Source of the DNA: Streptomyces graminofaciens
Lineage (GTDB): Bacteria > Actinomycetota > Actinomycetes > Streptomycetales > Streptomycetaceae
Reading direction: 5' to 3'
Length of the DNA stretch: 64,000 nt
Assembly: GCF_030294945.1 (NCBI RefSeq)
Contig: NZ_AP018448.1
Coordinates: 7,160,001 to 7,224,000 of the forward strand
Shown here piece by piece: positions 51,102 through 61,425 of the stretch. The position numbers and the translations under genes were made by a program. Position 1 is the stretch's first letter, and every line of letters begins with the position of its first letter. A model generated the notes under the pieces. It was given only the letters and a program-made list of their open reading frames with translations, was not told the origin of the DNA and did no database searches.

Positions 51102-51763
51102 CGCGGATCGGCGACGCTGTCGGGACGCCCCGGTCGAGGCCGGGACCGCCGTCCGGTCCCCGCCAGGAAAGTGTTCTCGCAGCCGGACGGGTCAGAAGCG
51201 AGACGACGGCCGAGCCGCCGATGTTGCGGCGGGGTGGATACGGTTCAGCGTCGCTTTGCCGCTCGTCGCTCCGGCTGCCGATGGGAGCGTGCCGACGTGC
51301 CGTCGGTGGCGAGGCTGCGGCCCGTCAGGACTGAGGGCGAGGCCACCGATTGCCTCTGCGGTGTCACCGAGGTACCTGAGGGAAGGCGTTGCGCAGGACT
51401 CTGGCGCAGCGGTGCCGCCGGCCGTCCACCGGGCGACGCGGCCGGTGCGGTCACCCGCCGAGAGGCCGTGGCCGTCTGGGCTGAACTCCGGCGCGGTGAT
51501 GTGCTGCCCACCTGGACGAGACCCAGCGTGACGGCTCCGGCCGGAGCCGTCACGCTGGGTCTCGGTTGTCACCAACGGCCGGCTTCTCGCGGGGCTCGGC
51601 GCCAGAAGCGGCACGACCGCCTCAGCGGCGGCCGTGTCTCATTCGATGCTGCGGCACACGAGCCGTACCGGGCTGCGGTGTCCGAAGTCCGCAAGCGCCG
51701 CGTTCAGGCGAGGCTTGCAGATCAGGACTCAGGGGCGTGCGTTGTCCGAGAAGACCTCGGTCT
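51102..51763. other. Degenerate region
   Basis: 662 bp without an intact gene. The minus strand from ~51510 to 51330 has WD40-like traces (APEFSPDGHGLSAG, IGGLALSPDG), perhaps the last blades of a lost WD-repeat protein. A perfect 48-bp palindrome lies at 51517-51564. Confidence 0.4.
51517..51564. terminator. Perfect 48-bp palindrome
   Basis: Two perfect 24-bp arms meeting without a loop (first arm starts CGAGACCCAGCGTGACGG). As RNA it forms a very stable hairpin; most simply a bidirectional terminator, alternatively a cruciform or protein-binding site. Confidence 0.6.
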
Positions 51764-52231
51764 TCACGCCGACTGCGCGCCGGTGCTGATCTGTTGGGTG
51801 AGCTTGAGCAGTTCTTCGACGTGGTAGATCTCGGTGATCTTGCCGTCGACAACGCGGATGATGTCGGTGCCATTGATATCGACCGGGTTGCCGCTGGCGG
51901 CGAACCCGAAGGCGTCTCCGGTGTGGGTCCCAGTCATCCGCCAGTGGAGGACCACCCAGCCGCCGGGAAGCTCCTGCTGGAAAAGGATCCGGTGCTGCGT
52001 GTCGGTGAATCCGTCGCGGACCGCGGCGATCAGCGCTCGCATGCCGTCGATTCCCGAGGCGGCGCCGTCAGCGGGGTTGTGGTCGATCAGATCCGGGGCG
52101 AACACCTCGTCTGCCCCGGCGACATTGCCGGTGTCGTAGAGCTCAAGGTTGCGCGCGGCAATCCGCGACGCGGTGGTCGTGGCCGAGCGCACCATCTCGC
52201 TTGCGGTGTTGGCCGTACTGATCGCGGTCAT
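51764..52231 (-). CDS. SnoaL-like ester cyclase/NTF2-fold protein
   Basis: 155 residues from ATG 52231 with GGAGG 5 bp upstream (ATG 52243 would place that site inside the gene). ARNLELYDTGNVAGADEVFA, DLIDHNPADG, WRMTGTHTGDAFG and DIIRVVDGKITEIYHVEELL are hallmarks of the SnoaL-like/ester-cyclase family with the conserved His-Asn and Asp positions. May act on polyketide-like or aromatic substrates, or only bind them. No operator palindrome of the TetR type is seen upstream. Confidence 0.85.
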   Translation of the reverse strand: MTAISTANTASEMVRSATTTASRIAARNLELYDTGNVAGADEVFAPDLIDHNPADGAASGIDGMRALIAAVRDGFTDTQHRILFQQELPGGWVVLHWRMTGTHTGDAFGFAASGNPVDINGTDIIRVVDGKITEIYHVEELLKLTQQISTGAQSA

Positions 52232-52410
52232 GAGGTCCTCCATGGTGTGTGGTGCGGGCTGATCCAGCCCTACGGTTCCCCAACGGAACTAGTTACATCA
52301 AATGAGCAAATAGGGACCGCGTGAGCGATATGGATCAGTCTCTGCCGGAACGCCGTTCGGCCGTTTCTGACCGTGTCGGACAGGGCGTGGGCAGCGCTGA
52401 TCGCGCCCGT

Positions 52411-53508
52411 CTACAACTTGCCCGTCCTGAAATCCGCGCTGCTTTTGAGAACCGCGGAGTCCACGCTCCAGTTCTCCGGCTGAACCCTCTCCCAGAGACT
52501 TCCCTTGCCGAGTTCCCTTCCCAGCTGGTCTTCGCGACGGAACCACTCCTCCGCGCTTCTGATCCTGGCGGGGTGGATTTCGTCGAGTAGAGCGTAGTCC
52601 CTGGTGATGATTCCGTGCTTCCACACATTCCAGAAGCCCGTGAAATTGTCGCGGAAGCTCATGGTGCTCTTGTCGTTGGGGTCGGCGTTGTATCCGGCAG
52701 GGTGATCCGCGATCCCCTTCAGGTCCGGGCTGTTCCAATATGCTTCCAGATCGGTGTCGATGTACTGCGCCGGATGGCCGGTGACCTTCTCGAATGCCGC
52801 CGCCATATCGGCATAGGTCATGTGCTCGATGGCGACTTCGAGGTCCATGCCATTGGCTCGCTCCGGATGGTCGAAGAGCCAGCGGACATAGAATCCGCAG
52901 TCTTCGAGAGCCACATGCGGAACGGCTCCATCGCCGAGCGGGACTCGCCACGTGACGACGCCGTCCTCGATGCTGGGTTGCATGGGAGTGAGCGGCGAGA
53001 TCACCATCTCGATGTAGGGACCCGAGGTGAAGACCGCTGCTCCCATGCGGTCCCTGTTCTTCTCGTTCTGGAACAGTACCCATTCGGCCATGCGGCCTTT
53101 GCCGTCATAGTGACCGGTGCGGAACCTGGAGTCGTATCCTGACTTCTTGAGGGCGTAGTCCAGGTTTCCGTAGACGAAGAACTTTATTCCTTCTTCGATC
53201 GCTATCTCGTATGTGCGGATGGCCCAGTAGGTCTCGGTCTTCTCGCCGGTGTTGAACCCGTCGATGTTGATGAACGCCCCGTCGCAGCCGCGAAATCCTT
53301 CGCGCAGCACGTCCTCGTCGGCGAATGACCCTTCGAGGATGGAGACGTTGCCGAGTGCGAGGAGAGCCTGGGCCCGGGGAGATGTGGCATCCCGAGTGAG
53401 CACCCGGACGGAGTACTTCTTGTCGGCGACAAGAGCGCGGACAATGGGTATTCCTTGAGCCCCTGTGCCGCCGATGACGAAGATGCTGGATGTGGCATGA
53501 GAAGACAT
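52411..53508 (-). CDS. NmrA-like NAD(P)-binding protein
   Basis: 365 residues. GGTGAQGIPIVRALVADKK (13-31) is the NmrA-type glycine motif; RVLTRDATSPRAQALL gives NADP preference, GSFADEDVLREGF and FFVYGNLDYALKKSG follow. The C-terminal half (WNVWKHGIITRDYALLDEIH) is family-specific. Codon use is less GC-biased than its neighbours, so possibly acquired separately. Could be a redox sensor or a reductase/isomerase. Paired operators lie 145 bp upstream, so it is part of the repressed block. Confidence 0.88.
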   Translation of the reverse strand: MSSHATSSIFVIGGTGAQGIPIVRALVADKKYSVRVLTRDATSPRAQALLALGNVSILEGSFADEDVLREGFRGCDGAFINIDGFNTGEKTETYWAIRTYEIAIEEGIKFFVYGNLDYALKKSGYDSRFRTGHYDGKGRMAEWVLFQNEKNRDRMGAAVFTSGPYIEMVISPLTPMQPSIEDGVVTWRVPLGDGAVPHVALEDCGFYVRWLFDHPERANGMDLEVAIEHMTYADMAAAFEKVTGHPAQYIDTDLEAYWNSPDLKGIADHPAGYNADPNDKSTMSFRDNFTGFWNVWKHGIITRDYALLDEIHPARIRSAEEWFRREDQLGRELGKGSLWERVQPENWSVDSAVLKSSADFRTGKL

Positions 53509-53811
53509 GGTTTTTGACTCCGAGGTTGAGTACGCACGCGATCGGCACGCGCCGGGTGCGGCGCATTCGGGACCGACCTCTGCATCAGCCCTGCGGTCAA
53601 TGGCACCGATCGACTGACGCTCGCCGATGACCGGAGGCCATGAACACTTCGGAAACCGATCGGTTTCCCATATCGTACACCGATCGGTTTCCGTGCGGCA
53701 AGCGCCCGGGCCCGGTTCTTCCCGGCTGAGCGGTGCAAAGGTGTCTGCGGGCTGGACGCGTGGCGTCCAGCCCGCTGGGGCCTCAGCCCGGCATCACGGT
53801 GACCTCGATGG
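53509..53811. other. Promoter region, no gene
   Basis: 303 bp upstream of the NmrA-like gene, containing the operator pair at 53653-53690. No supported ORF. Confidence 0.45.
53653..53690 (-). promoter_or_regulatory. Paired operators, NmrA-like gene
   Basis: AAACCGATCGGTTT (53653-53666) and ACACCGATCGGTTT (53677-53690), 24 bp apart. On the minus strand TACGAT between them fits -10. The long leader (~145 bp) to the ATG is unlike the other sites. Confidence 0.8.
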
Positions 53812-53990
53812 GTGATCGGCATGCTCGCCGAGCCGTCGCCGGCCGCGCTGCTGTGCGGTCCGCTGGAGGCCGTCGGCCTGGGCGGGGTCGCCTCGTCGGT
53901 GGCGACCGTGCCGGGCGTGGTCGTTTCCACGGTCGTGTTGATGGTGGTGGGCGAGCTGGTGCCGAAGAGCATCGCGCTCGCGGCCCGCCC
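53812..53990 (+). pseudogene. CNNM/HlyC-type membrane protein fragment
   Basis: Frame reads LGGVASSVATVPGVVVSTVV and LMVVGELVPKSIALAA, the last helices of the DUF21 domain with the GELVPKSIAL signature of CNNM/hemolysin-C-type ion transporters. The N-terminus and CBS domains are missing. Confidence 0.6.
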
Positions 53991-54278
53991 CCGACCGCGC
54001 TGCCGCTCGGGCCGCCGCTGGTGGTCCTCGCCCAGGCGCTCAAGCCGGAGGGCGCTGAAGAGGACCTCGGTGGGGATGCCGAAGCGGTCGCACAGGCGGG
54101 CGGCCATGGCGAAGGCCAGGGATTGCGCGAGGGAGGTGCCGATGTGGGGGGCGCCGAGCACGACGGCAAGTTCGTTGCTCTCCTGGTGGACGTGTGCGGT
54201 ACGGCAGCCGAGGTGAAGGCGGTGGCCGGCGGACGCGCTCGTGAGCTGACCGTGGAGGCAACTGCCTTGCACGCGCAG
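53991..54278. other. Unassigned, possibly coding on the minus strand
   Basis: The minus strand has good codon bias around 54200-54020 (ELAVVLGAPHIGTSLAQSLA, MAARLCDRFGIPTEVLFSAL). It is probably an internal piece of a lost gene; no family recognised. Confidence 0.35.
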
Positions 54279-54744
54279 ATGCCGGCCGGGGTGGCCGCCG
54301 TGGTGGAGCGCGCCTGGTGGCCGGCGAAGGTCATCGACTCCGAGTCGCCGTCCTGCCTGCTGCCGATCAAGCCGCGCTGGTCCACCGAGCTGTTCAACGT
54401 TCCGGCCATGCTCCTGCCGCGCAGCCACGTCCTCGGCATCAGCAGGGAGCACGTCTACTACCGATCCTCGGGGCGCCGAGGCGAAAGCGTTCCTGCCCGC
54501 CTCCTTTGGTGCGTCAGCGGCGGGGGCACCCACATGGACGGCCGGATGGTGGTGGGGAGTTCGCGCCTCGACGAGGTGCTTATCGACGCACCCGACGCCC
54601 TCTTCCCGAAATTCGAACACCTGGGTGCATATGGTCGGGCGGAGGTGCGGGAAGCCGCTGATGCCTCCGGCCGCGCCATGGCGCTGAGGTTCTCGGACAC
54701 CGAGATCTTTCCCAAGCCGGTGACGCTGGGTTGGGTGGCGCAAA
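54279..54744 (+). pseudogene. Hypothetical protein, truncated at att site C
   Basis: Coding-like frame: MPAGVAAVVERAWWPAKVID, LPIKPRWSTELFNVPAML, GGGTHMDGRMVVGSSRLDEV and ALRFSDTEIFPKPVTLG. The end resembles an ASCH/EVE-like module found behind acetyltransferase or PIN-type domains in Streptomyces. The frame runs on through the att region, so the natural 3' end is lost. Family uncertain. Confidence 0.45.
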
Positions 54745-54833
54745 GTGATGCCCGGAGACCCTGGAGATGGCCGCTCGACCCCGACTTGGGGCCCGTAGAG
54801 GGCCCGCAACCCTCAAATTGGACTAACAACAAC

Positions 54834-54860
54834 AAACCCCAGGCCGATGACCTGGGGTTT
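54834..54860 (-). terminator. tRNA-Gly-associated terminator, copy C
   Basis: Perfect AAACCCCAGG / CCTGGGGTTT hairpin next to fragment C. Sequence differs from copies A and B but position and form are the same. Confidence 0.78.
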
Positions 54861-54865
54861 CATTA

Positions 54866-54922
54866 TGGAGCGGGTGACGAGAATCGAACTCGCGCTCTCA
54901 GCTTGGGAAGCGACGGCGCTTG
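54866..54922 (-). repeat. tRNA-Gly(CCC) 3'-half fragment, putative att site C
   Basis: Same core as copies A and B, same orientation; related block at 54993-55040 to the right (71 bp). Confidence 0.85.
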
Positions 54923-55005
54923 CGCGGCCATAGGGCAGCTGAACTGGGCAGATTCGTTGTCAGGCGGCAGGTGTGAGGGACTGGTTGCACCGTTGTTGAC
55001 CGTGT

Positions 55006-55851
55006 TTGTCCGCTCTGAAGGGCACGCTATGGGCACGACGCAGGGATGGGGGAGATCAGGGCCTCCGGTTGGCTGCCAGAGACCGGGAGTGGCGGTGGCG
55101 CGCATCAAGCATCCTGCTGCGAGTTGAGGACTCCTTGGGCCTCGATGCGCACGAGGCCGATGCGCACGAGGCCGATGCGCACGAGGGCGAGGGCGCGCCC
55201 CGCGCCGTGCGGAGCGCCGGCGCCTTCCGGCCGGAGGCCGCCGCCGTGAGGCACCCCTCCGGGCCGCCCACCATCCCGTCCGTCCCGCGCCCGCCGGCCC
55301 CCTCGCGCCCGGCCACGGCGACGGTCTCCCCCGCGCCGCCCGCTCACGCTCCTGCTCCGAACGGTTCCGCGGCCACGAACGCCGCACCCACCCCGCCCGA
55401 TCGTCCGTCCGCCCCGTCGGCGTCGCCTTTCTCCGGACCCGCCGGACCCGCCCGTCCGGCGGCCCCCGAGCCGTCGGGGCCGCCCGACGCGCCCGCGCCC
55501 AGCGACTCCGCCTCCCTCGGGGGGCGTCGGCGGGGGAGGGCCGGGAGCGGCCCGGCCGACCCCTCCGGCTCGCCGTCCTCCACGAGCCCGGTGAAGCCCG
55601 CTCGTACTAAAACGGCAACAGAGGAGGAGCCCGCCGAGAAGTCGGACGAGGGGGTCGAGGTGGTACCCAAGACGGACGCCCCGGCCGCCGAGAGCTCGCC
55701 CGCGGAGCTGTCGGTGGCCGCTCACCGGACCGGCACCGAGGCCCCCCTCGACCTCTCCGACCGGCGGATTCCCGTGTTCACACTGGGCGTGGGGCTGGCT
55801 CTGGTGGGCCTCGGCATCGGCTTCCCCGGGGTGCGGATGCGCCGCCGCTGA
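55006..55851 (+). CDS. Pro/Ala-rich membrane-anchored protein, probably 5'-truncated
   Basis: Open frame of 281 codons. The first ~45 codons lie in the att-flanking block, so the true N-terminus is probably lost. The body is low-complexity Pro/Ala/Ser (PAPSRPATATVSPAPPAHA...). The C-terminus has RRIPVFTLGVGLALVGLGIG then FPGVRMRRR, one membrane helix with a basic stop, the usual anchor of Streptomyces surface proteins. The 15-bp repeat at 55144 encodes DAHEA x3. Start given is only the ORF start. Confidence 0.5.
   Translation: MSALKGTLWARRRDGGDQGLRLAARDREWRWRASSILLRVEDSLGLDAHEADAHEADAHEGEGAPRAVRSAGAFRPEAAAVRHPSGPPTIPSVPRPPAPSRPATATVSPAPPAHAPAPNGSAATNAAPTPPDRPSAPSASPFSGPAGPARPAAPEPSGPPDAPAPSDSASLGGRRRGRAGSGPADPSGSPSSTSPVKPARTKTATEEEPAEKSDEGVEVVPKTDAPAAESSPAELSVAAHRTGTEAPLDLSDRRIPVFTLGVGLALVGLGIGFPGVRMRRR
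55144..55188. repeat. 15-bp tandem repeat x3
   Basis: GATGCGCACGAGGCC three times (last copy one change), encoding DAHEA units. Confidence 0.85.
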
Positions 55852-55926
55852 GCGGCTCGCGACGGCCCGGGTCCCCCTTGAGTCGGACCTCCGGCGTCCG
55901 CCTCAGGACGCTTGGCCGCGCGAACT

Positions 55927-55949
55927 TACTCGGTATACATACTCGGTAT
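55927..55949 (+). promoter_or_regulatory. Direct-repeat operator/promoter overlapping the PadR start
   Basis: TACTCGGTAT at 55927-55936 and again at 55940-55949, 13 bp apart; the second copy overlaps the ATG. TATACA between fits a -10 box only ~10 bp from the start, implying a leaderless or near-leaderless mRNA and tight autorepression by the PadR protein. Confidence 0.7.
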
Positions 55950-56604
55950 GTCCATCCGTCACGGGCTTCTCGCCCTCCTCGAACACGGCCCGCGCTACGG
56001 CTCACAGCTCCGTACGGAGTTCGAGTCCCGCACCGGCTCCACCTGGCCGCTCAACGTGGGTCAGGTCTACACGACGCTCAGCCGGCTCGAACGCGACGGC
56101 ATGGTCGTGCAGGACGGCGAGGACGAGGCCGGCCACCCGCTCTACGCGATCACCGACAGCGGTCGAGTCGAACTTCGCAGCTGGTTCGAGAACCCCGTCG
56201 ACCGCACCAGCCCGGCCCGTGACGAGCTGGCCATCAAGCTGGCCATGGCCGTCGGGGCGCCCGGGGTCGACATTCGTGACGTCATCCAGTCCCAGCGCCG
56301 GCACACCGTGAAGGCCATGCAGGACTACACCCGGCTGAAGGCGCAGGCCCTCACCGCCGTGGAGAAGAACGGGGTCCGGGAGCGGGACGACATCGCCTGG
56401 CTCCTCGTCCTGGAGCAGCTGATCTTCCAGACCGAGGCCGAGGCGCGCTGGCTCGACCACTGCGAGTCCCGGCTGATCCGTCTCTCGTCGACCGCCCCGG
56501 CGGCGGGGCCGGAGCCGGCCTCGCCGGGGGCGGCAGCGGGAGCGGCGGGGACGGGGACGCGGGCGGGGGCCGGGGCAGAGGGGGCCGCACGCCACCGCCC
56601 GTGA
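55948..56604 (+). CDS. PadR-family transcriptional regulator
   Basis: 218 residues. Winged HTH HGLLALLEHGPRYGSQLRTE (5-24), WPLNVGQVYTTLSRLERDGM (33-52). C-terminal helical dimer domain (VIQSQRRHTVKAMQDYTRLK) and a low-complexity Ala/Gly tail. PadR subgroup 2 size. Probably represses itself and the ABC/FtsX pair that starts 222 bp downstream, a common pairing for drug- or antimicrobial-peptide exporters. Direct-repeat site at its start. Confidence 0.92.
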   Translation: MSIRHGLLALLEHGPRYGSQLRTEFESRTGSTWPLNVGQVYTTLSRLERDGMVVQDGEDEAGHPLYAITDSGRVELRSWFENPVDRTSPARDELAIKLAMAVGAPGVDIRDVIQSQRRHTVKAMQDYTRLKAQALTAVEKNGVRERDDIAWLLVLEQLIFQTEAEARWLDHCESRLIRLSSTAPAAGPEPASPGAAAGAAGTGTRAGAGAEGAARHRP

Positions 56605-56826
56605 TCTCCGCCCTTCACGACCGACCTTGAGCACCCGAACTACCGGATCCACAGGGCCGACCGGATCCACAGGACCGACCGAGTCCACCGGCTCCACCCG
56701 ACCCACCCGTACCACCTGAAGACTCCAAACCACCCGACCAGACCCATACCGTACGCACGGCGCCGCCAACGACCGTCCGTCGCACCGACGTCCGGCCGTT
56801 CGCCGGCGTACGCCCGAGGGGGAACC

Positions 56827-57560
<734 letters not shown>

Positions 57561-57564
<4 letters not shown>

Positions 57565-60428
57565 CGACCTGGTTCCACTCCTGGCGGGTCGCGGTCCGCA
57601 TCGCCCGCCGTGACGCCTGGCGCTCCAAGGGCCGCAGCTTCCTCGTCCTCGCCATGATCGCGCTGCCGATCCTGGGCGTAAGCGCCCTGGACCTGACCGT
57701 GCGCAGCGCCGAACTCACCCCCGCGCAGCGGATGGAGCGCACCCTGGGTGCCGCCGACGCTCGCTTCTCCGACGCCGGGACGGCCGGCGTGGCCATCCTG
57801 CAGGACCCCGACGGCGAGCAGCACACCCCGGCCGGGGACTACGACTCGCCGGGCAAGTCCTGGCCCGACGGCCCGACCGATGTCACCAAGAGCATCCCGG
57901 CCGGTTCGACGGTGCTGACCGACAGCGGGGGCAGCGCCAAGCTGACCACCAGGCACGGTCTGCTCCAGGCCGAGGTCCGTGAGCTGGCCGCCGCCGATCC
58001 CGTCGCCCGGGGCATCATGCGGCTCCAGGAGGGCCGCTTCCCCGAGAAGAACGACGAGATCGCCGCGACCACCCGGTTCCTGGAGAGCAGCGGGCTGTCC
58101 GTCGGCTCCACCCTCACCGCCCGCGGCTTCGACCGCACCTATGTGATCAGCGGCTCGTACGAGCTGCCCAGCGACCTCACGGCACAGCAGGTCAACGCCC
58201 TGCCGGGGGCCTTCCTCGCGCCGTACGCCAAGGCGGTCGAGAAGGCCGGACTGCCGAAGCCCGACGTCTCCACCACCTACCTGGTGAAGAAGTCCGGTGG
58301 TTTCACGTGGAACACGGTCCAGGCGATCAACGTCAAGGGTGTCGTGGTCACCTCGCGCGCCGTGGCCCTCGACCCGCCCGCCGACTCCGAGGTGCCGCTC
58401 TACCAGGAGGAAGGCTGGGCCAACTACGAGAGCAGCGGGGCCGCCGACGCCGCCGCTCTCGCCGCCGTGGGCACGGTCGTCGGTCTGGCGATGCTGGAGA
58501 TCTGCCTGCTCGCCGGTCCCGCCTTCGCCGTCGGTGCCCGTCGTTCCCGCCGCCAGCTGGGCCTCGTCGGCGCCAACGGCGGTGCCCGCAGCCACATCCG
58601 GGCCATCATGCTGAGCGGCGGCCTCGTCATCGGCGTTGCGGCGGCCCTGGTCGGCATGGTCCTCGCCCTGATCCTGACCTTCGCCCTCCGGCCGCTCCTC
58701 GAGGACTACATGGGGCAGCGGTTCGGCGGCTTCACCGTCAAGCCGCTGGAACTGCTCGCCATCGCCGCGCTCGCCGTCCTCACCGGCCTGCTCTCCGCGA
58801 TCGTCCCGGCCGTCACCGCCTCCCGGCAGACCGTCCTGGCCTCCCTCACCGGCCGTCGCGGCGTGCGCCGCAGCAACCGCGTGCTGCCGCTGATCGGCCT
58901 CGGCGCCTTCCTGCTCGGCGCGGCCATCGCCCTGTACGGCTCGGTCTTCTCCGACCAGTTCGTCCTGGTCGCGGGTGGCTCGGCCATCGCCGAGCTGGGT
59001 GTGGTCGCCATGACGCCCGCCCTGGTCGGCCTGTTCGGCCGGGCCGGCCGCTGGCTGCCGCTCTCGCCGCGCCTCGCCCTGCGGGACGCCGTCCGCAACC
59101 GGGGCCGTACGGCACCCGCTGTCGCCGCCGTCCTGGCCGCCGTCGCGGGCACCGTCGCCGTCTCGACGTACGCCGCGAGCCACGACGCCCAGAGTCTGGC
59201 CGAGTACCGGGCCAGCCTGCCGCACGGGGCCGTCGCCGCGCTCGTCACCGAGGAGGGCGGCCGGGACGTCCCCGAGGTCCGCGACGCCGTGCAGCGGTCG
59301 CTGCCCGTCGACGTCCGCGCCGACGTGTTCCGGATCGCCGTCGGCAAGCCCGGCTGCGCCCCGTATGGCGAGGGCGAGGGCTGTGGCCGCTTCGAGGTCG
59401 TCACCCCGCCGGCCAACGAGTGCCCGCTGTGGGTCAGCACCCCCGACGGCTCCGACCCGGCGGAGAAGTACACCAAGGAGCAGCGGCGCGCGCTCGCCAA
59501 GGACTGGCGCTGCCTCTCGAGCGACGGCAACGGCATCTACGTCGAGGGCGGTCTCCTCATCGCCGACGCCCCGCTCCTGAAGGTCCTCGGCATCGACGAC
59601 CCGGGCGCGGCCAAGGCCCTCGCCGACGGAAAGCTCCTCAGCTTCCACAAGCCCCAGGTCGACAGGAACGGCACCGTCGGCATCAAGCTGATCACCGACC
59701 TGAAGGCCGCCGACCGCGCCGCCGAGCAGAACAAGCCGGTCCCGGGCGAGCTGAAGTCCTTCCCCGCCTACCAGGTGGCCGGCTCGCCCGACTCCTACGG
59801 ACTGCAGAGCGTGCTCAGCCCCGCCGCCGCCAAGGCCGCCGGGCTGACCACCGTCCCCCTCGGCGCCTACTTCAGCACCGACCGGATGCCCAGCACCGAG
59901 GAGCGGCAGAAGCTCGACGCCGAGATCGCCAAGCTCGGCAGCGACGTCGAGCTGACCGTGGAGCAGGGCTGGGTCGACGAGAACGGGCTCGTCCTGCTCG
60001 CGCTGACCGTCTTCGCCGGCCTGGTCACCATCGGTGCGGCCGGCATCGCCACCGGTCTCGCCCAGGCCGACGCGGAGGCCGATCTCAAGACGCTCGCAGC
60101 GGTCGGCGCCCCGCCCCGGGTGCGCCGCACGCTCAGCGGCTTCCAGTGCGGTGTGGTCGCCGCGATGGGTGTGGTCCTCGGCTCGGCTGCCGGTGTCCTG
60201 CCCGCGGTCGGGCTGCGGCTCACCGAGGAGCGCGAGCAGACGCGCTTCTACCAGGAGGCTCTCGACAATGGCTGGGGCGGCGCCGGTGACGCCCCGCCGT
60301 ACGTGCCGATCGTCGTCCCCTGGGAGACACTCGCCGCCCTCCTGGTGGCCGTGCCCCTCGGCGCCGCCCTGCTGGCCGCGCTGGTGACCCGCTCGCGCGG
60401 GGCGCTGGCCCGCCGCGCCGCGCACTGA
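57561..60428 (+). CDS. FtsX-like ABC permease
   Basis: 955 residues from GTG 57561, coupled to the ATPase gene. A membrane helix near residue 26 precedes an extracellular domain (~45-290). Then come an FtsX domain with three helices (~300-430: VGLAMLEICLLAGPAFAVGA, GVAAALVGMVLALILTF, AALAVLTGLLSAIVPAV) and a basic cytosolic turn. Further helices follow (~450-560), then a second outside domain with four cysteines (CAPYGEGEGC, ECPLW, WRCLS), and a final FtsX domain. The duplicated 2 x FtsX layout is that of Streptomyces BceB/MacB-like exporters acting on peptides or envelope stress. No defects. Confidence 0.92.
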
Positions 60429-60445
60429 GCCTCCGTTGCCGGACC

Positions 60446-60486
60446 GTGCCCCTGGACGAGGGTGGATCACCCTCGTCCAGGGGCAC
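60446..60486 (+). terminator. Strong hairpin terminator
   Basis: Perfect 19-bp arms (GTGCCCCTGGACGAGGGTG and complement) with a 3-bp loop, 17 bp after the permease stop. Ends the PadR/ABC unit. Confidence 0.85.
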
Positions 60487-60523
60487 ACCGTGTGGGAAAG
60501 CATGCGTGCGAGAGAATGGCGGC

Positions 60524-60613
60524 ATGGAGATGCCGAGAAATGACAGGTCGCAGGAGAGCCCCCAGGTCCTCATCCTGGGCCAGGACGGGATGGCGCTCGG
60601 CGGCACTAACTAG
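60524..60613 (+). pseudogene. N-terminal stub of a small conserved protein
   Basis: 29 codons: MEMPRNDRSQESPQVLIL then GQDGMALGGTN and a stop. The start has a plausible context and the sequence has the look of the conserved beginning of a Streptomyces protein that would continue past the GG. It is cut off where the att-D-proximal DNA begins. Family not named. Confidence 0.4.
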
Positions 60614-60845
60614 GGATCACCTTCCGTCCCGGTCCTTGGTCGGTCTGCACGCTGTCGCGAACCAGGTAGGCCGACAGGGCACGCCACGTGGTGATGACGA
60701 GGAAGTCCCCGTCCGGAGGGATGCTGCTCGAAGCTGGCCAGCGCTTCCGGGCATCTCTACCTCTGGGCGCGACGACCGTTGCGCGAGGCCCAGTCTCGGG
60801 GTGCGGGAGTACTCGCAAACCGCAGCAACGACACCCCTATGAAAC
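60614..60845. other. No intact gene
   Basis: The minus strand carries a C-terminal-looking piece (SSIPPDGDFLVITTWRALSA, stop at 60606-60616 region) with no family match. It lies between the stub and the att D terminator. Confidence 0.35.
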
Positions 60846-60872
60846 AAGCCCCGGGTCGTTGACCTGAGGCTT
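60846..60872 (-). terminator. tRNA-Gly-associated terminator, copy D
   Basis: AAGCCCCGGGTC GTT GACCTGAGGCTT, imperfect hairpin, same position relative to the tRNA fragment as in A-C. Confidence 0.7.
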
Positions 60873-60878
60873 GAAGAA

Positions 60879-60933
60879 GAGCGGGTGACGAGAATCGAAC
60901 TCGCGCTCTCAGCTTGGGAAGCGACGGCGCTTG
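60879..60933 (-). repeat. tRNA-Gly(CCC) 3'-half fragment, putative att site D
   Basis: Identical core to copies A-C, but the discriminator bases beyond the acceptor stem differ (AAGAGCGGG instead of TGGAGCGGG). Related block 71 bp to the right (61004-61050). Confidence 0.82.
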
Positions 60934-61003
60934 GGCGGTCTCTATGTCCTTGACCTGCGTAGATGTCGAGCAAGTGCGGTGGCGTGAGGGTTGTCTCGCA
61001 CCC

Positions 61004-61050
61004 CTGTTGACCGTGGTTGTCTGTCCTTACGGGCACGGATTGGGCACGGC
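61004..61050 (-). other. Conserved block beside att site D
   Basis: GTTGACCGTGGTTGTC and two GGGCACGG-type repeats, as at 39299 and 54993. 61051-61425 to the right contains no recognised gene. Confidence 0.5.
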
Positions 61051-61425
61051 TTCGGCCCAGGCGGTTCAGCGGCGTCGTCACGCCCTTGGAGGGCGCACCA
61101 GGCGCAAGCCCGGCACGGCGCATGCGGCCGCTGTTGCATGCGCAACCGGTGGCGCAGTCCTCGTGAGAGCCCCACGCCTGCTCAGCACCCAACGCTTCCC
61201 GAACGGCAACACTTACACCGCCGAGGGCTCCCTCGGCCGCCTCTCCGGGGCGACGTCCGACGGGGGCGTCGTCTGGGAACTCGACGTGCCCGACTTCGGC
61301 GCAGGCTCCGGCATGGAATGCTCCCGGGGCGCCCAGAACGCGGTCTTCCGCGCCTGTCGCCATGGGCCGGAGCACATGTCCTGGCTACGTCGGGAACGGG
61401 ACTGGCGGGCTCAGCTGAGGCGACG

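Noticed and set aside
39654..53690. Antibiotic biosynthesis cluster
   Set aside because: SDR, SnoaL and MFS genes occur in such clusters, but no polyketide synthase, NRPS, terpene or RiPP core enzyme is present; detoxification or catabolism fits better.
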